A DNA stretch of 64,000 bases from Nitrospira sp. (GTDB lineage: Bacteria > Nitrospirota > Nitrospiria > Nitrospirales > Nitrospiraceae): contig CP126121.1 in assembly GCA_030123625.1 (NCBI GenBank), forward strand, positions 3,574,179 through 3,638,178, in the 5' to 3' direction. Position 1 is the stretch's first letter. Each line of letters starts with the position of its first letter. The translations under genes and the position numbers were made by a program. Below, piece by piece: positions 36,683 to 45,803 of the stretch. A model generated the notes under the pieces. That model saw only the letters and a list, made by a program, of their open reading frames with translations. It was not told where the DNA came from and ran no database searches.

Positions 36683-37759
36683 ATGGTACGGTTGGCCTCC
36701 CTCCAGCGTGAATCCATGGAATCCATCTCTGTCGAGCAGATCGAAGATAGTGCCGGCGATGCGGTGTGGGACAGCTATGTCAATTCGCATCCGCATGCGG
36801 CCGGATATCACCTGATAGGGTGGCGTCACGTCATCACGGCCGCCTTCGGACACCCCGTCTATTATTATCTGGCAAAGGATTCACAAGGATCAGTGAGAGG
36901 CGTTCTTCCTTTGGTCTATCTGAACAGTAGGATGTTCGGTCGGTTTCTCGTTTCGCTTCCCTATCTCAATTATGGCGGGTTATTGGCCGACACGTTGGAG
37001 GCGCAAGAGGCGCTGCTCAGTCACGCAATAGCCTGCGCACGTCGACTGAAGGCAGCCCATATCGAACTGCGCCACACCGAGCCGACCGATATGTCATGGG
37101 CGCTGAGGGATGAGAAGGTCTCTATGCGGCTGGATCTTCCCCAACGGTTCGATGATCTTATGAGGAGCTTCCCACCGAAGCTTCGCTCTCAGATTCGCCG
37201 GGGAGAAAAAGAAGGGATGCATGTGCGCACGGGCGGTGTGGAACTTCTTGACGACTTCTACGAAATGTTTTCCCGAACCATGAGGGATTTGGGAACTCCG
37301 GTTTATGGAAAAGAGTTCTTCAAGGAAATATTGAGCCGGTTCCAGAAGGATACTCGGTTATGTTGTGTCTATCTTGACGATCAGGTTCTGGCGGCCGGAT
37401 TCCTTTATGGGTTTCGGCAAATCATGGAAATTTGCTGGTCGGCCTCCGACCGTCGGTACGCGCGGATGGCGCCGAATATGTTGTTGTATGGATCGGTGCT
37501 TCGATACGCCTGCGAGCAAGGATACCGGGTATTTGATTTTGGGCGTTCATCGAAGGGCAGCGGGACGTATCGGTTCAAGGAGCAGTGGGGGGCCAAACCG
37601 CTCCCACTGTACTGGTACTATTGGCTCTCCAAAGACACTCAGCTGCCTAAATTGAACCCGCAGAATCCGAAGTACCGACTGGCCATTCGAATGTGGCGAC
37701 ACCTGCCGATGCCCGTGACGAAGCTTGTCGGACCGATGATTGTGAAGTATTTGCCGTGA
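36683..37759 (+). CDS. FemAB-like GNAT protein, XrtA/PEP-CTERM-associated
   Basis: 358 aa; the ATG at 36716 is an alternative start. Two GNAT-like halves: YHLIGWRHVITAAFGHPVYY, then LRSQIRRGEKEG and the C-terminal YRVFDFGRSSKGSGTYRFKE, WGAKPLPLYWYYW. This pattern is the FemAB-related family repeatedly found in exosortase-type EPS loci. It probably transfers an aminoacyl or acyl group to a sugar or lipid-linked precursor; the exact reaction is not known. The stop overlaps the next start (GTGA). Confidence 0.9.
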   Translation: MVRLASLQRESMESISVEQIEDSAGDAVWDSYVNSHPHAAGYHLIGWRHVITAAFGHPVYYYLAKDSQGSVRGVLPLVYLNSRMFGRFLVSLPYLNYGGLLADTLEAQEALLSHAIACARRLKAAHIELRHTEPTDMSWALRDEKVSMRLDLPQRFDDLMRSFPPKLRSQIRRGEKEGMHVRTGGVELLDDFYEMFSRTMRDLGTPVYGKEFFKEILSRFQKDTRLCCVYLDDQVLAAGFLYGFRQIMEICWSASDRRYARMAPNMLLYGSVLRYACEQGYRVFDFGRSSKGSGTYRFKEQWGAKPLPLYWYYWLSKDTQLPKLNPQNPKYRLAIRMWRHLPMPVTKLVGPMIVKYLP

Positions 37760-39027
37760 AAATACAGCGGACTCTTCCCCCGACGGCGGCCCTGATTCCT
37801 CTGCAGCATCTCCTCCGTGCGCCGCTCGGGCTTTTCAGCGGCGTAAAGTATCGGAATCAATTGAAGGAAGGTCTCAGAGATCGGTTTTCGGCTCACGCCG
37901 TGTTTCTCCTCTCGTCGGGAAAAGCGGCGTTGACGCTCATCCTCAAGGCGTTGGCCACGGGCAGTAGGCGACAGCGAGTCGTGATTCCGGCCTACACCTG
38001 TTTTTCCGTGCCTTCGGCCATCGTCAAGGCCGGCCTGGAGGTGGTCTTGTGTGACGTTGATCCGGAGACGTTGGATTTCAAGTTCGACGAGTTGAAATCC
38101 CTCGTGGATGGCGATGTCCTCTGTGTGCTGTCCACACATTTATTCGGGTTCACGGCGGATGTGGCCCGCACCAAGCAGTTGTGCCGCGAACAGGGGGTCG
38201 TGGTCGTCGAAGATGCGGCTCAGGCGATGGGCGCGCAGTCGAGCGTGGGGCAGGCCGGCACAATGGGCGACGTGGCATTCTTTAGTCTTGGCCGGGGAAA
38301 GAATCTCACTTCAGGAACAGGAGGAATCATTCTGAGTTTCTCGCCCGCGATCACGGAGTTGGTTGAGGCCGAATACCGGCAAGTACCGGAGCCGCCGGTT
38401 CATGAGACTATTTGCAACTGGATCGAAACAGTCCTCATGAGGGTATTCATCCATCCCGGCTTGTACTGGTTCCCCGCTGGATTGCCCTTCCTCGGTCTTG
38501 GCGAAACGAAGTTTTACACCGATTTTCCCATCTTTCGTATGGATGAGCTACGGGCCTGCTTACTGCACGGCTGGAGCGATCGCCTGGATCAAATGAACCG
38601 AGAGAGAAGGGCGACAGCGCGTCGTCTGATGGAAGACTTGGGATTGGATGGACGGGACGTCAGGACGTCGGCCTTTTCCGAGAGCGCGTATCTCAGGCTG
38701 CCGTTGTTGATGCGGGACCGCTCCGCTAAAGCATCGGCTTGCAAGAGGAGTCGGGAAGTCGGCGCCGGAATCAGCCCCAATTATCCGACGACCATTCAGG
38801 ACATCCCGCAGCTCGCGGATCGAATCGCGGTCCGACCGGTTCCAGGAGCGCAGGATATTGTGGAACGTCTGGTGACGGTGCCGACCCATCGCTTCGTGGA
38901 GCAGCAGGACATACGGAAGCTCGATCGTATTCTGTGTGGCGAGGGTTCGGATCCCGCCGTCCCTCTTCACGGACGCGCGACAGCGGACCAGAGCCGTCAT
39001 CGTCCTTGTGTAGAGCCGTTGAGGTAG
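37756..39027 (+). CDS. DegT/DnrJ/EryC1-type aminotransferase
   Basis: 423 aa from GTG at 37756, overlapping the FemAB stop. PLP fold-type I: FLLSSGKAALTLILKAL, VVIPAYTCFSVPSAI, VVVEDAAQAMGA (Asp contacting pyridine N) and FFSLGRGKNLTSGTGG (Schiff-base Lys). It would aminate a keto-sugar nucleotide. Sequence after residue ~300 is more divergent and ends in a basic tail. No matching 4,6-dehydratase is visible in the window, so the keto substrate must come from elsewhere. Confidence 0.87.
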   Translation: MKIQRTLPPTAALIPLQHLLRAPLGLFSGVKYRNQLKEGLRDRFSAHAVFLLSSGKAALTLILKALATGSRRQRVVIPAYTCFSVPSAIVKAGLEVVLCDVDPETLDFKFDELKSLVDGDVLCVLSTHLFGFTADVARTKQLCREQGVVVVEDAAQAMGAQSSVGQAGTMGDVAFFSLGRGKNLTSGTGGIILSFSPAITELVEAEYRQVPEPPVHETICNWIETVLMRVFIHPGLYWFPAGLPFLGLGETKFYTDFPIFRMDELRACLLHGWSDRLDQMNRERRATARRLMEDLGLDGRDVRTSAFSESAYLRLPLLMRDRSAKASACKRSREVGAGISPNYPTTIQDIPQLADRIAVRPVPGAQDIVERLVTVPTHRFVEQQDIRKLDRILCGEGSDPAVPLHGRATADQSRHRPCVEPLR

Positions 39028-39036
39028 GTTGATCAC

Positions 39037-40185
39037 ATGGATGTGTCAGTCTATACACAATGCTTGTTTTGGCTGTCGCTCGCCTTCATCTTTTACGCCT
39101 ATGCCGGGTATCCCCTTATGCTGCTCCTGCTATCCGCGATCCGGAATCGGCCTGTGCAAGCGGCGCCTGTCTGCCCAAGAGTATCGTTCATTATTACGGC
39201 CTACAACGAGGAAAAGCGGATTCATGACAAGCTGACGAATACGCTTCGGCTGGATTATCCGCGCGACCGGATGGAGATCGTCGTGGCATCGGACTGTTCC
39301 ACGGACGGGACCGACGATATCGTGCGATCGTTCCAGACCTCCGGTGTGCGCCTCATCAGATCCAACCGAAAGGGCGGCAAGGAAGCCGCCCAGCAGCTGG
39401 CGGTTGAATCGACGGATGGTGAAATTCTGGTCTTTTCCGATACCGCCACGATCCTGGAGCCTCAAGCCGTTTCGTCCATCGTGAAGAACTTCGCCGATGA
39501 ATCGGTCGGATGCGTCAGCAGCGTGGATCGATTCATCGATGGAGACGGCGCGGTCAGCGGGGAAGGCGCGTATGTACGCTATGAGATGTGGCTGCGCAAA
39601 TTGGAGACGAGGGTGAACACGCTGGTCGGCCTGAGCGGTTCGTTCTTTGCCGCGCGTCGCACTGTCTGCCGTGAATGGGCTCCCGATCTGCAAAGCGACT
39701 TCAATACATTGCTCAGCAGCGTCCGCCTTGGGCTTCGCGGCGTGGCCGATCCGGACAGCGTGGGCTACTATCATAATCTCCTCGACCAGCGAAAGGAGTA
39801 TGAACGGAAGGTCCGCACGGTCGTCAGGGGCATCTCCGTGTTCATGCGAAGCGTATCGTTATTGAACCCTCTGCGGTATCATTTATTCGCCTGGCAGTTG
39901 TTCAGCCACAAACTGTGCCGGTGGCTGGTTCCGTTCGCCATGATCGCCGCACTGGTCGCAAACGGCTGGCTGGCTCTGTCCTCACCGGTCTATCGAGCCA
40001 TCTTGCTCGTCCAGGCCGGCTTTTACTCTTTGGCACTGGTGTACATGTTGTCACGGCGGGTACCGAGCGTCGGGATGCTGCGAATCCCGTCGTTCTTCGT
40101 CATGGTCAATCTCTCTATTCTCGACGCGTGGATGCGGTATTTCCGCGGCGAGCGCATCGTGTCCTGGACTCCATCGAAGCGATAA
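39037..40185 (+). CDS. Membrane glycosyltransferase family 2
   Basis: 382 aa. N-terminal TM (LFWLSLAFIFYAYAGYPLMLLL), GT2 catalytic core with SFIITAYNEEKRIHDKL, VASDCSTDGTDDIV, FSDTATILE (DxD-like) and a C-terminal group of about three helices (LVPFAMIAALVANGWLAL). Such processive-type GT2 proteins sit in the inner membrane. It starts 10 bases after the aminotransferase. Product linkage unknown. Confidence 0.9.
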   Translation: MDVSVYTQCLFWLSLAFIFYAYAGYPLMLLLLSAIRNRPVQAAPVCPRVSFIITAYNEEKRIHDKLTNTLRLDYPRDRMEIVVASDCSTDGTDDIVRSFQTSGVRLIRSNRKGGKEAAQQLAVESTDGEILVFSDTATILEPQAVSSIVKNFADESVGCVSSVDRFIDGDGAVSGEGAYVRYEMWLRKLETRVNTLVGLSGSFFAARRTVCREWAPDLQSDFNTLLSSVRLGLRGVADPDSVGYYHNLLDQRKEYERKVRTVVRGISVFMRSVSLLNPLRYHLFAWQLFSHKLCRWLVPFAMIAALVANGWLALSSPVYRAILLVQAGFYSLALVYMLSRRVPSVGMLRIPSFFVMVNLSILDAWMRYFRGERIVSWTPSKR

Positions 40186-40219
40186 AGAAAAGTAAGGGAA
40201 CGGTATGGGGCCTCATGCC

Positions 40220-40324
40220 ATGACGAAACAAGCCCTCCGGCGGTTCGGCTTGATGGTGAGAGGCATCTTTCTGCTGATCGGCCTGTGGTCGTTGGTATGG
40301 CATCCAGAACTCATCCGTCCATGA
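40220..40324 (+). CDS. Possible 34-aa single-pass membrane peptide
   Basis: A short frame, MTKQALRRFGLMVRGIFLLI then GLWSLVWHPELIRP, lies in the gap between the GT2 and deacetylase genes. It has a basic N terminus and one hydrophobic helix (LMVRGIFLLIGLWSLVW). There is no strong ribosome site. It could be a small regulatory subunit of the membrane machinery or chance. Length alone cannot decide. Confidence 0.35.
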   Translation: MTKQALRRFGLMVRGIFLLIGLWSLVWHPELIRP

Positions 40325-40343
40325 GTGTGGTCAAAAGGGAAAG

Positions 40344-41393
40344 ATGATCGGGGAACTGAAATTGATGGCATGGAGGATCTTAGCGGAAGGGTACTATTAC
40401 TCCGGTATGCCTCGTGCCCGACATCGAGGGCGGGTGGCCATCCTGACCTACCATCGGGTCGTTTCCGAGAGCCTGGTCCGTGAAGAGCATATTCAGCCCG
40501 GGATGTATGTGTTGGATCGGTCGTTTGAGGACCACATGGCCTACCTCAAGAAACAGTTCACGATCCTGCCGATCGAGAGATTGGTGGAGATGAGGCAGAC
40601 CGGCCGGTTGGAACCGGAACGAGCGTATTGTGTCGTGACGTTCGACGATGGCTGGCGGGATAATTATCAATACGCCTTCCCCTTGCTGAAGAAATACGGT
40701 ATCCCCGCGACAGTCTTTCTCGCCACCGACTATATCGGCACGTCCAACTGGTTCTGGCCGGACCGCCTTGCATGGTTGATCGGTCAGGCTCGTGGGAACA
40801 GGACCGAGGACGCTGTGCAGGAGGCGATCAATACTGTGCTCAGGGAGATCCCGGACATTGGGGTGGAAGCGATGAACCGATGGCTCGCGCGGTGCAATGC
40901 GAAGAACCGTCTCGACGCGGATACGCTCATCGAATGGTGTAAAGACTTAGACCCAGAGCTCATCGCCCGGTTCGTGGAACGGCTGGGATGGGCGCTCAAG
41001 ATAGACCTGCCTCAGAAGCGGGTGCTGCTCAACTGGGATGAAGTTCGGGAGATGGCTTCTCATGGAGTCACGTTCGGGTCGCACTCCTGTACCCATCGAA
41101 TCATGACGAAAGTGGCGCTCTCGGAAGCAGAGCGTGAACTGAGCGGATCGTGGCAAGCGATGCTCCAGCAGGGGATTAAACCGGTCCCGGTCTTCTGCTA
41201 TCCCAACGGCAACTGCAATCAGGAATTGAAGGATTCGGCAAGAAAGAGCGGGTATCTCGCTGCAGTCGGCTGCACAACCGGTTTGGTCGGGGATGGGTCG
41301 GACGATCCGTTCGACCTCAAGCGGGTCGGATTCCATCAAGATATTTCATCTTCAGTCATACACTTTGCCTTGGCGTTGTCCGGTCTGAGATGA
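40344..41393 (+). CDS. Polysaccharide deacetylase family protein (CE4)
   Basis: 349 aa. CE4 motifs: VAILTYHRV, CVVTFDDGWRDNYQYAF (catalytic Asp pair), FGSHSCTHRIM (metal His). There is an insert of about 100 residues between motif 1 and the SHSCTH motif, and a C-terminal FCYPNGNCN. No signal peptide is evident, so a membrane-associated cytoplasmic role is likely. It is the second CE4 enzyme of the locus and differs from the DUF3473 type at 14652. Overlaps the next gene (ATGA). Confidence 0.9.
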   Translation: MIGELKLMAWRILAEGYYYSGMPRARHRGRVAILTYHRVVSESLVREEHIQPGMYVLDRSFEDHMAYLKKQFTILPIERLVEMRQTGRLEPERAYCVVTFDDGWRDNYQYAFPLLKKYGIPATVFLATDYIGTSNWFWPDRLAWLIGQARGNRTEDAVQEAINTVLREIPDIGVEAMNRWLARCNAKNRLDADTLIEWCKDLDPELIARFVERLGWALKIDLPQKRVLLNWDEVREMASHGVTFGSHSCTHRIMTKVALSEAERELSGSWQAMLQQGIKPVPVFCYPNGNCNQELKDSARKSGYLAAVGCTTGLVGDGSDDPFDLKRVGFHQDISSSVIHFALALSGLR

Positions 41394-43237
41394 CGAGCCC
41401 GATCCGCGACAAACAACTCTCGTCCCTCGATCCCCCTGTACTGATCACCGACGGGAATGAACGGGCCGCACTTGCCGCAACGAGGGGGCTTGGACAGGTC
41501 GGCATCCCTGTCATTGTCGCGGCCGAAACCGAATCCTCCCTGGCCGGGGCAAGCCGATACTGTACCGATAAGTGGAAGTACCCCTCGCCACTGAGCGATC
41601 CATCAGGTTTTATTGAGAGTATTAAGAGCGCGATACAAATCAATGGAGTATCGTTCGTATTCTCAATATCGGATAGCACCACCCAAGTCCTTGCGAGAGT
41701 GAAAGAAGGGCTCGGCCTGGCCGGGGCCGCGATTCCATCATGGGAGGCCTATGACTTCGTCTCGGACAAATACCGGTTGATGGAGCTGGCTCAACAATTG
41801 AGTGTCCCGACTCCCGGCACCATTTTCGTGCCGGATGGAAACATCGATGGCATCGCTGAACAAATCACACAATACCCTGTCGTGGTGAAGCCGAGCCGAT
41901 CATTGGCGCAGGTCGACGGAAGATGGACAAAGACCACAGTGCATGTGGTCTCATCCAGGAATGAATTGATGGAACTGTACAAGCGAACTCCCTATCTGTC
42001 TTCACCGTCGCTCATCCAGCAGAGGATCGAGGGAACAGGTCAGGGCATTTTCGGCCTCTTTGACCAAGGGAAACCTCTTGCCCTCTTTGCTCACCGGCGG
42101 ATTAGGGAAAAGCCTCCCGCCGGCGGAGTAAGCGTGTTCCGCGAAAGCATCGCCTTGCCTGAGCCGATGACCAGTTATGCGGTGAGACTCCTTGAACGGG
42201 TAACATGGCACGGCGTCGCCATGGTGGAGTTCAAGGTGGACCGTGAATCGGGCGTGCCGATGTTGATGGAAATCAATGGGCGGTTCTGGGGATCACTGCA
42301 GTTGGCGATCGATGCGGGGTTAAACCTGCCGCATTTACTGCATCGGATGGTAAACGGGGTTTCGGAGATTGTTCCGAGGGACTCGTATCGGGTCGGTACG
42401 AAAAGCCGGTGGTTACTCGGTGATCTCGATCATCTTCTTTTGAGAGTGACGAGATCAAAGGAAAGCCTCGATCTGCCCCAGACTGCTGAGTCGCGGTGGC
42501 GGTGTCTGAGGAATTTCTGCAAGTTGTCCGTGAGCGATCTTCACTATGAAATCGAGCGGCGGGATGATATGGGCCCGGCCAAACTGGAGTATCGGGCCTG
42601 GCTGACCGACGTGACCGGTGCTTCCATCTGGGACGTCCTCCGCGCCATGAAGAAAGGCCTCGACTACTTGTCTGCCCCCGGTCGCGCGGCTAGGCGTCTC
42701 TATCACCGTTGGATTACTCGCGTGCCGGGCACGGTGACGTCGGTCCTGTTCGTCTGCCAAGGGAATATCTGCAGAAGCCCGTTTGCAGAAATGTATTTTC
42801 AGTCCCTGCTGAAGGGCCGAGGAATGGGCCTGACTGTTCGCTCCGCCGGGCTCGGCACCACTCCGGGGAAACCGGCCCACTGGAACACGAGAACGTCTGC
42901 GCGTGAACATCACGTTTCCCTCGATGATCATGCCACTACCCAGCTTGACGCCGACCAGGTAAACAACTCGGACCTCATCGTCGTGATGGAGGTGGCGCAA
43001 AAAAAACGCGTGCTGAATCTTTATCCGGAGAGCAAGGGGAAAGTCGTGTTGCTCGGATGCTTTGATGCGAAGGGCCCTCTTGAAATCGCAGATCCTTACG
43101 GCCGGCCCATTGAGCACTTCAGAAGCTGCTTCAGCCAAATCGTTCGCTGTTGCGACAGTCTGGCGGAGGAGCTGGCGTCGGCGAGCAGAAGCATGGTACC
43201 TCCTCCCGTCCTGCCCCATCCTTCCAAGAGCCTATGA
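41390..43237 (+). CDS. ATP-grasp ligase fused to low-molecular-weight protein tyrosine phosphatase
   Basis: 615 aa. Residues about 15-400 form an ATP-grasp protein: PVVVKPSRSLAQVDGRW, LIQQRIEGTGQGIFGLFDQG, VEFKVDRESG and LMEINGRFWGSLQLAID supply the nucleotide and Mg sites. From about residue 447, TSVLFVCQGNICRSPFAEMY is the LMW-PTP P-loop (C-x5-R-S) and ADPYGRPIEHF the catalytic Asp region. Wzb-type LMW-PTPs dephosphorylate Wzc kinases, so this half may act on the Wzc-like protein. The ATP-grasp half may join an amino acid or carboxylate to the glycan. Both active sites look intact; the fusion is unusual. Confidence 0.9.
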   Translation: MTSPIRDKQLSSLDPPVLITDGNERAALAATRGLGQVGIPVIVAAETESSLAGASRYCTDKWKYPSPLSDPSGFIESIKSAIQINGVSFVFSISDSTTQVLARVKEGLGLAGAAIPSWEAYDFVSDKYRLMELAQQLSVPTPGTIFVPDGNIDGIAEQITQYPVVVKPSRSLAQVDGRWTKTTVHVVSSRNELMELYKRTPYLSSPSLIQQRIEGTGQGIFGLFDQGKPLALFAHRRIREKPPAGGVSVFRESIALPEPMTSYAVRLLERVTWHGVAMVEFKVDRESGVPMLMEINGRFWGSLQLAIDAGLNLPHLLHRMVNGVSEIVPRDSYRVGTKSRWLLGDLDHLLLRVTRSKESLDLPQTAESRWRCLRNFCKLSVSDLHYEIERRDDMGPAKLEYRAWLTDVTGASIWDVLRAMKKGLDYLSAPGRAARRLYHRWITRVPGTVTSVLFVCQGNICRSPFAEMYFQSLLKGRGMGLTVRSAGLGTTPGKPAHWNTRTSAREHHVSLDDHATTQLDADQVNNSDLIVVMEVAQKKRVLNLYPESKGKVVLLGCFDAKGPLEIADPYGRPIEHFRSCFSQIVRCCDSLAEELASASRSMVPPPVLPHPSKSL

Positions 43238-44358
43238 GTCCCCACGTTCCAAAGCAGACGATCCTTCATTTGTCCACCACCAGCGGACCAGGTGGAGCGG
43301 AGCGGGTAATCAGTTCTCTGTCATCCTCTCTCAATACGGAGGGTCGACGAGTGATGGTTGCGCTTTTTCGCCCGGGATGGCTTCAAACAGAATGCGAGCG
43401 GCTGGAGGTCGAAACCATCATCATGCCGCTGTCTGGGCCGCTCCACCTGGGATGGTTCTTCAACTGCCTCCGGTTGATACGACGAGAACGAGTGGCGCTG
43501 ATTCATGCACACGAGTTCAGCGCCATCGTCTATGGCTGGATCGTGTCCCGCTTGGCCCGCATCCCTTTCATTGGGACGATCCATGGGAAAAATTATTTCT
43601 GGGAAAAAGCGCGCCGGCGTGCAGCGTATAGGATCATTGCGAGAACAGCAATGCTGGTCGCCGTGTCCGAAGATCTCAAGCGGTTCGTGGTTGAACGAGT
43701 CGGAATCCCGGCCGATCGGATCAAGGTCATCTATAACGGCGTCACGCCCGGTCCGCCGGTGAATGATGCCGAGGTCGAACGGTGCCGGTTAGAGCTCGGC
43801 ATTCAGGGGGGCGATATCGTGCTCGGCTCCGTCGGCAGCCTCTATCCGGTCAAGGGACACACATTCCTTCTCGAGGCCATGCCGACAGTTCTCAAGCGCT
43901 TCCCGAACACCGTGCTGATCATCGCCGGTCGTGGAGAACTCGAAGTGCCGTTGAAGGACCAGGCAAAGAGGCTTGGGATAGAGCAAAACATCAGACTGCT
44001 CGGCATGCGGCAAGACATTCCCAGGCTCTTGGCGCTGATGGACGTCTTTGTCCTCCCGTCGCTGTCCGAGGGACTTTCGATGGCCCTGCTCGAAGCCATG
44101 GCAGCCGGGAAACCGGTGGTGGCTACGAGAGTCGGCGGAAATCCGGAATTGGTCGAAGAGGGGAAAACCGGGATGCTTGTGACAGCAGAAGATGCTGCAG
44201 AACTGGCTGCCTCTCTAATGAAAATGCTGGAAGAGCCGACCACCATGCATTCTCTCGGACGAACAGGAGCGGTCCGAGTCCAGCAAGAGTTTAGTACACA
44301 TCGGATGTCACATCAGTACGCTGACCTGTATTCCGCATCTCTAAGTACTATCGCATGA
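43234..44358 (+). CDS. Glycosyltransferase family 4
   Basis: 374 aa from the ATG at 43234 (ATGA overlap). GT-B fold with HLSTTSGPGGAERVISSLSS, IHAHEFSAIVYGW and IGTIHGKNYF. The donor site is VGSLYPVKGHTFLLEAM, LPSLSEGLSMALLEAMAAGK, with PVVATRVGGNPELVEEG (E-x7-E). Cytoplasmic, acting on lipid-linked intermediates. It is the first of three consecutive short-overlap genes leading to the ligase-like protein. Confidence 0.93.
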   Translation: MSPHVPKQTILHLSTTSGPGGAERVISSLSSSLNTEGRRVMVALFRPGWLQTECERLEVETIIMPLSGPLHLGWFFNCLRLIRRERVALIHAHEFSAIVYGWIVSRLARIPFIGTIHGKNYFWEKARRRAAYRIIARTAMLVAVSEDLKRFVVERVGIPADRIKVIYNGVTPGPPVNDAEVERCRLELGIQGGDIVLGSVGSLYPVKGHTFLLEAMPTVLKRFPNTVLIIAGRGELEVPLKDQAKRLGIEQNIRLLGMRQDIPRLLALMDVFVLPSLSEGLSMALLEAMAAGKPVVATRVGGNPELVEEGKTGMLVTAEDAAELAASLMKMLEEPTTMHSLGRTGAVRVQQEFSTHRMSHQYADLYSASLSTIA

Positions 44359-45773
44359 TGCCATCTGTGGACCGTAGTATCCCGACAACTGGTCAGGGGA
44401 TGTTAGGCGAGCTTCCGAGCCTGGCACCGGTTGTGACTCAGAACCAGATACGAAAGGAACCGGCTGCTCCCGAGAGCAAGGCCGGGTTCTATCTCGTGCT
44501 TGTGTATCTTCTTTTCGAATTTGGACGGCCGGAAGAGTTAGTGCCTCCTCTAAGAGTTATACCTTTTGGGACCGGATTGTCTGTATTGATTTTCTTGAGT
44601 GCTTTGAGATCAGGCAGGATCAACTTCTCACGGCTCCAGACGAAATTATGGATTCCATTGTTTGGGGTCATGGCGATCCATGTCCCGATTGCCATGAATA
44701 ACTTCTGGGCCCTCATGACCTTAAAAGACATGATTTTCTTATATGGAGTGTATCTCGGTATCACGGTGTTCGTAGATTCTACTGAAAAAATGATGACGCT
44801 CATCAAGATGTGGCTCGGCATTCATGCTTTCTTGGCCATAATGGGGACGATCAAAGGGGGGCAAGGAATCGGTGCCTGGATGGGTGATGAGAACGACTTC
44901 TGCATGGTCATGGACATGGTCGTTCCGTTTGCCTATTTCCTGTTATTTTTTGCGACCGGTGCAGTTCAGAAGATAAAGTACTTGGCATTTCTTGGGACCT
45001 TCCTCCTTGCTGCCATGGCGACGCTATCGCGTGGCGGTTTCATTGGGCTTGCCTCAGTTGGAGCCTATTGTTGGTATCGCTCACCGAAGAAAGGGAACGC
45101 TCTAGTGGTTCTCTTAATCGTCGTAATGTTTATGGTGCTCTTTGCGCCACAAACCTACTGGGATGAAATTTTGTCTTCCACGAGTGATGAGACGATGAGT
45201 GAGGAAGGGACGGGAGGAGCAAGGCTGTATACGTGGGGCATCGGAATGGACATGTTTTTCCATAATCCGATTATCGGAATTGGGCAAAGCAATTTTCCAT
45301 GGACCATAGGGGAATATGAAGCAGGCCAATCATTCCATGATAGATCTTTTGCGGGCCGGCAGGCTCATTCTGCATGGGTGACTCTCATTGCCGAATTGGG
45401 ACTGGCTGGAATCGTCATCGTAGGCGGGATGCTGTTTCAGTGTTACAGGGATTTGGCCTTTGTAAGAAAGACCTTTGCGTCTCCGCGAATAAAAGAAAAA
45501 CATGGGCAAATTATGAAGCCGGGGGAAGATGTGCGTGTTTATCTCGCGAGGGCAATGGAGGGAAGCCTTATAGGTTTCATCATGAGCAGCGTGTTCATCT
45601 CAACGTTATGGTATCCGAGCATGTGGGTCATGATGGGCTTAGTCGTTGCCCTTCGCAATATCTCAGAAAATGAGAATGCGAACTTCGGTTCTGCGGCATT
45701 CACCAGCAACGCCCTCTCTCGCGCGGCTCGGCTGCCGAGGTTGGGGCAGGGACGTGCTGCATATCCATCGTGA
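44355..45773 (+). CDS. O-antigen ligase/polymerase-like membrane protein
   Basis: 472 aa with about ten membrane helices. The Wzy_C-type region has ATLSRGGFIGLASVGAYCW, then a periplasmic loop with GGARLYTWGIGMDMFFHNPI and IGIGQSNFPW, plus a His near QAHSAWVTLIAELGLAG. These are hallmarks of WaaL/Wzy-type ligases and polymerases. It either polymerises the EPS repeat or transfers the glycan to an acceptor. With an ABC exporter present too, its exact role is open. Ends in a basic cytoplasmic tail. Confidence 0.9.
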   Translation: MMPSVDRSIPTTGQGMLGELPSLAPVVTQNQIRKEPAAPESKAGFYLVLVYLLFEFGRPEELVPPLRVIPFGTGLSVLIFLSALRSGRINFSRLQTKLWIPLFGVMAIHVPIAMNNFWALMTLKDMIFLYGVYLGITVFVDSTEKMMTLIKMWLGIHAFLAIMGTIKGGQGIGAWMGDENDFCMVMDMVVPFAYFLLFFATGAVQKIKYLAFLGTFLLAAMATLSRGGFIGLASVGAYCWYRSPKKGNALVVLLIVVMFMVLFAPQTYWDEILSSTSDETMSEEGTGGARLYTWGIGMDMFFHNPIIGIGQSNFPWTIGEYEAGQSFHDRSFAGRQAHSAWVTLIAELGLAGIVIVGGMLFQCYRDLAFVRKTFASPRIKEKHGQIMKPGEDVRVYLARAMEGSLIGFIMSSVFISTLWYPSMWVMMGLVVALRNISENENANFGSAAFTSNALSRAARLPRLGQGRAAYPS

Positions 45774-45803
45774 CGTAGCGCGTCGGTGAAATGCAGAAGT
45801 CTC

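Noticed and set aside
42455..43219. 254-aa reverse-strand open frame
   Set aside because: Antisense to the ATP-grasp/phosphatase fusion, shadow of a G+C-rich gene.
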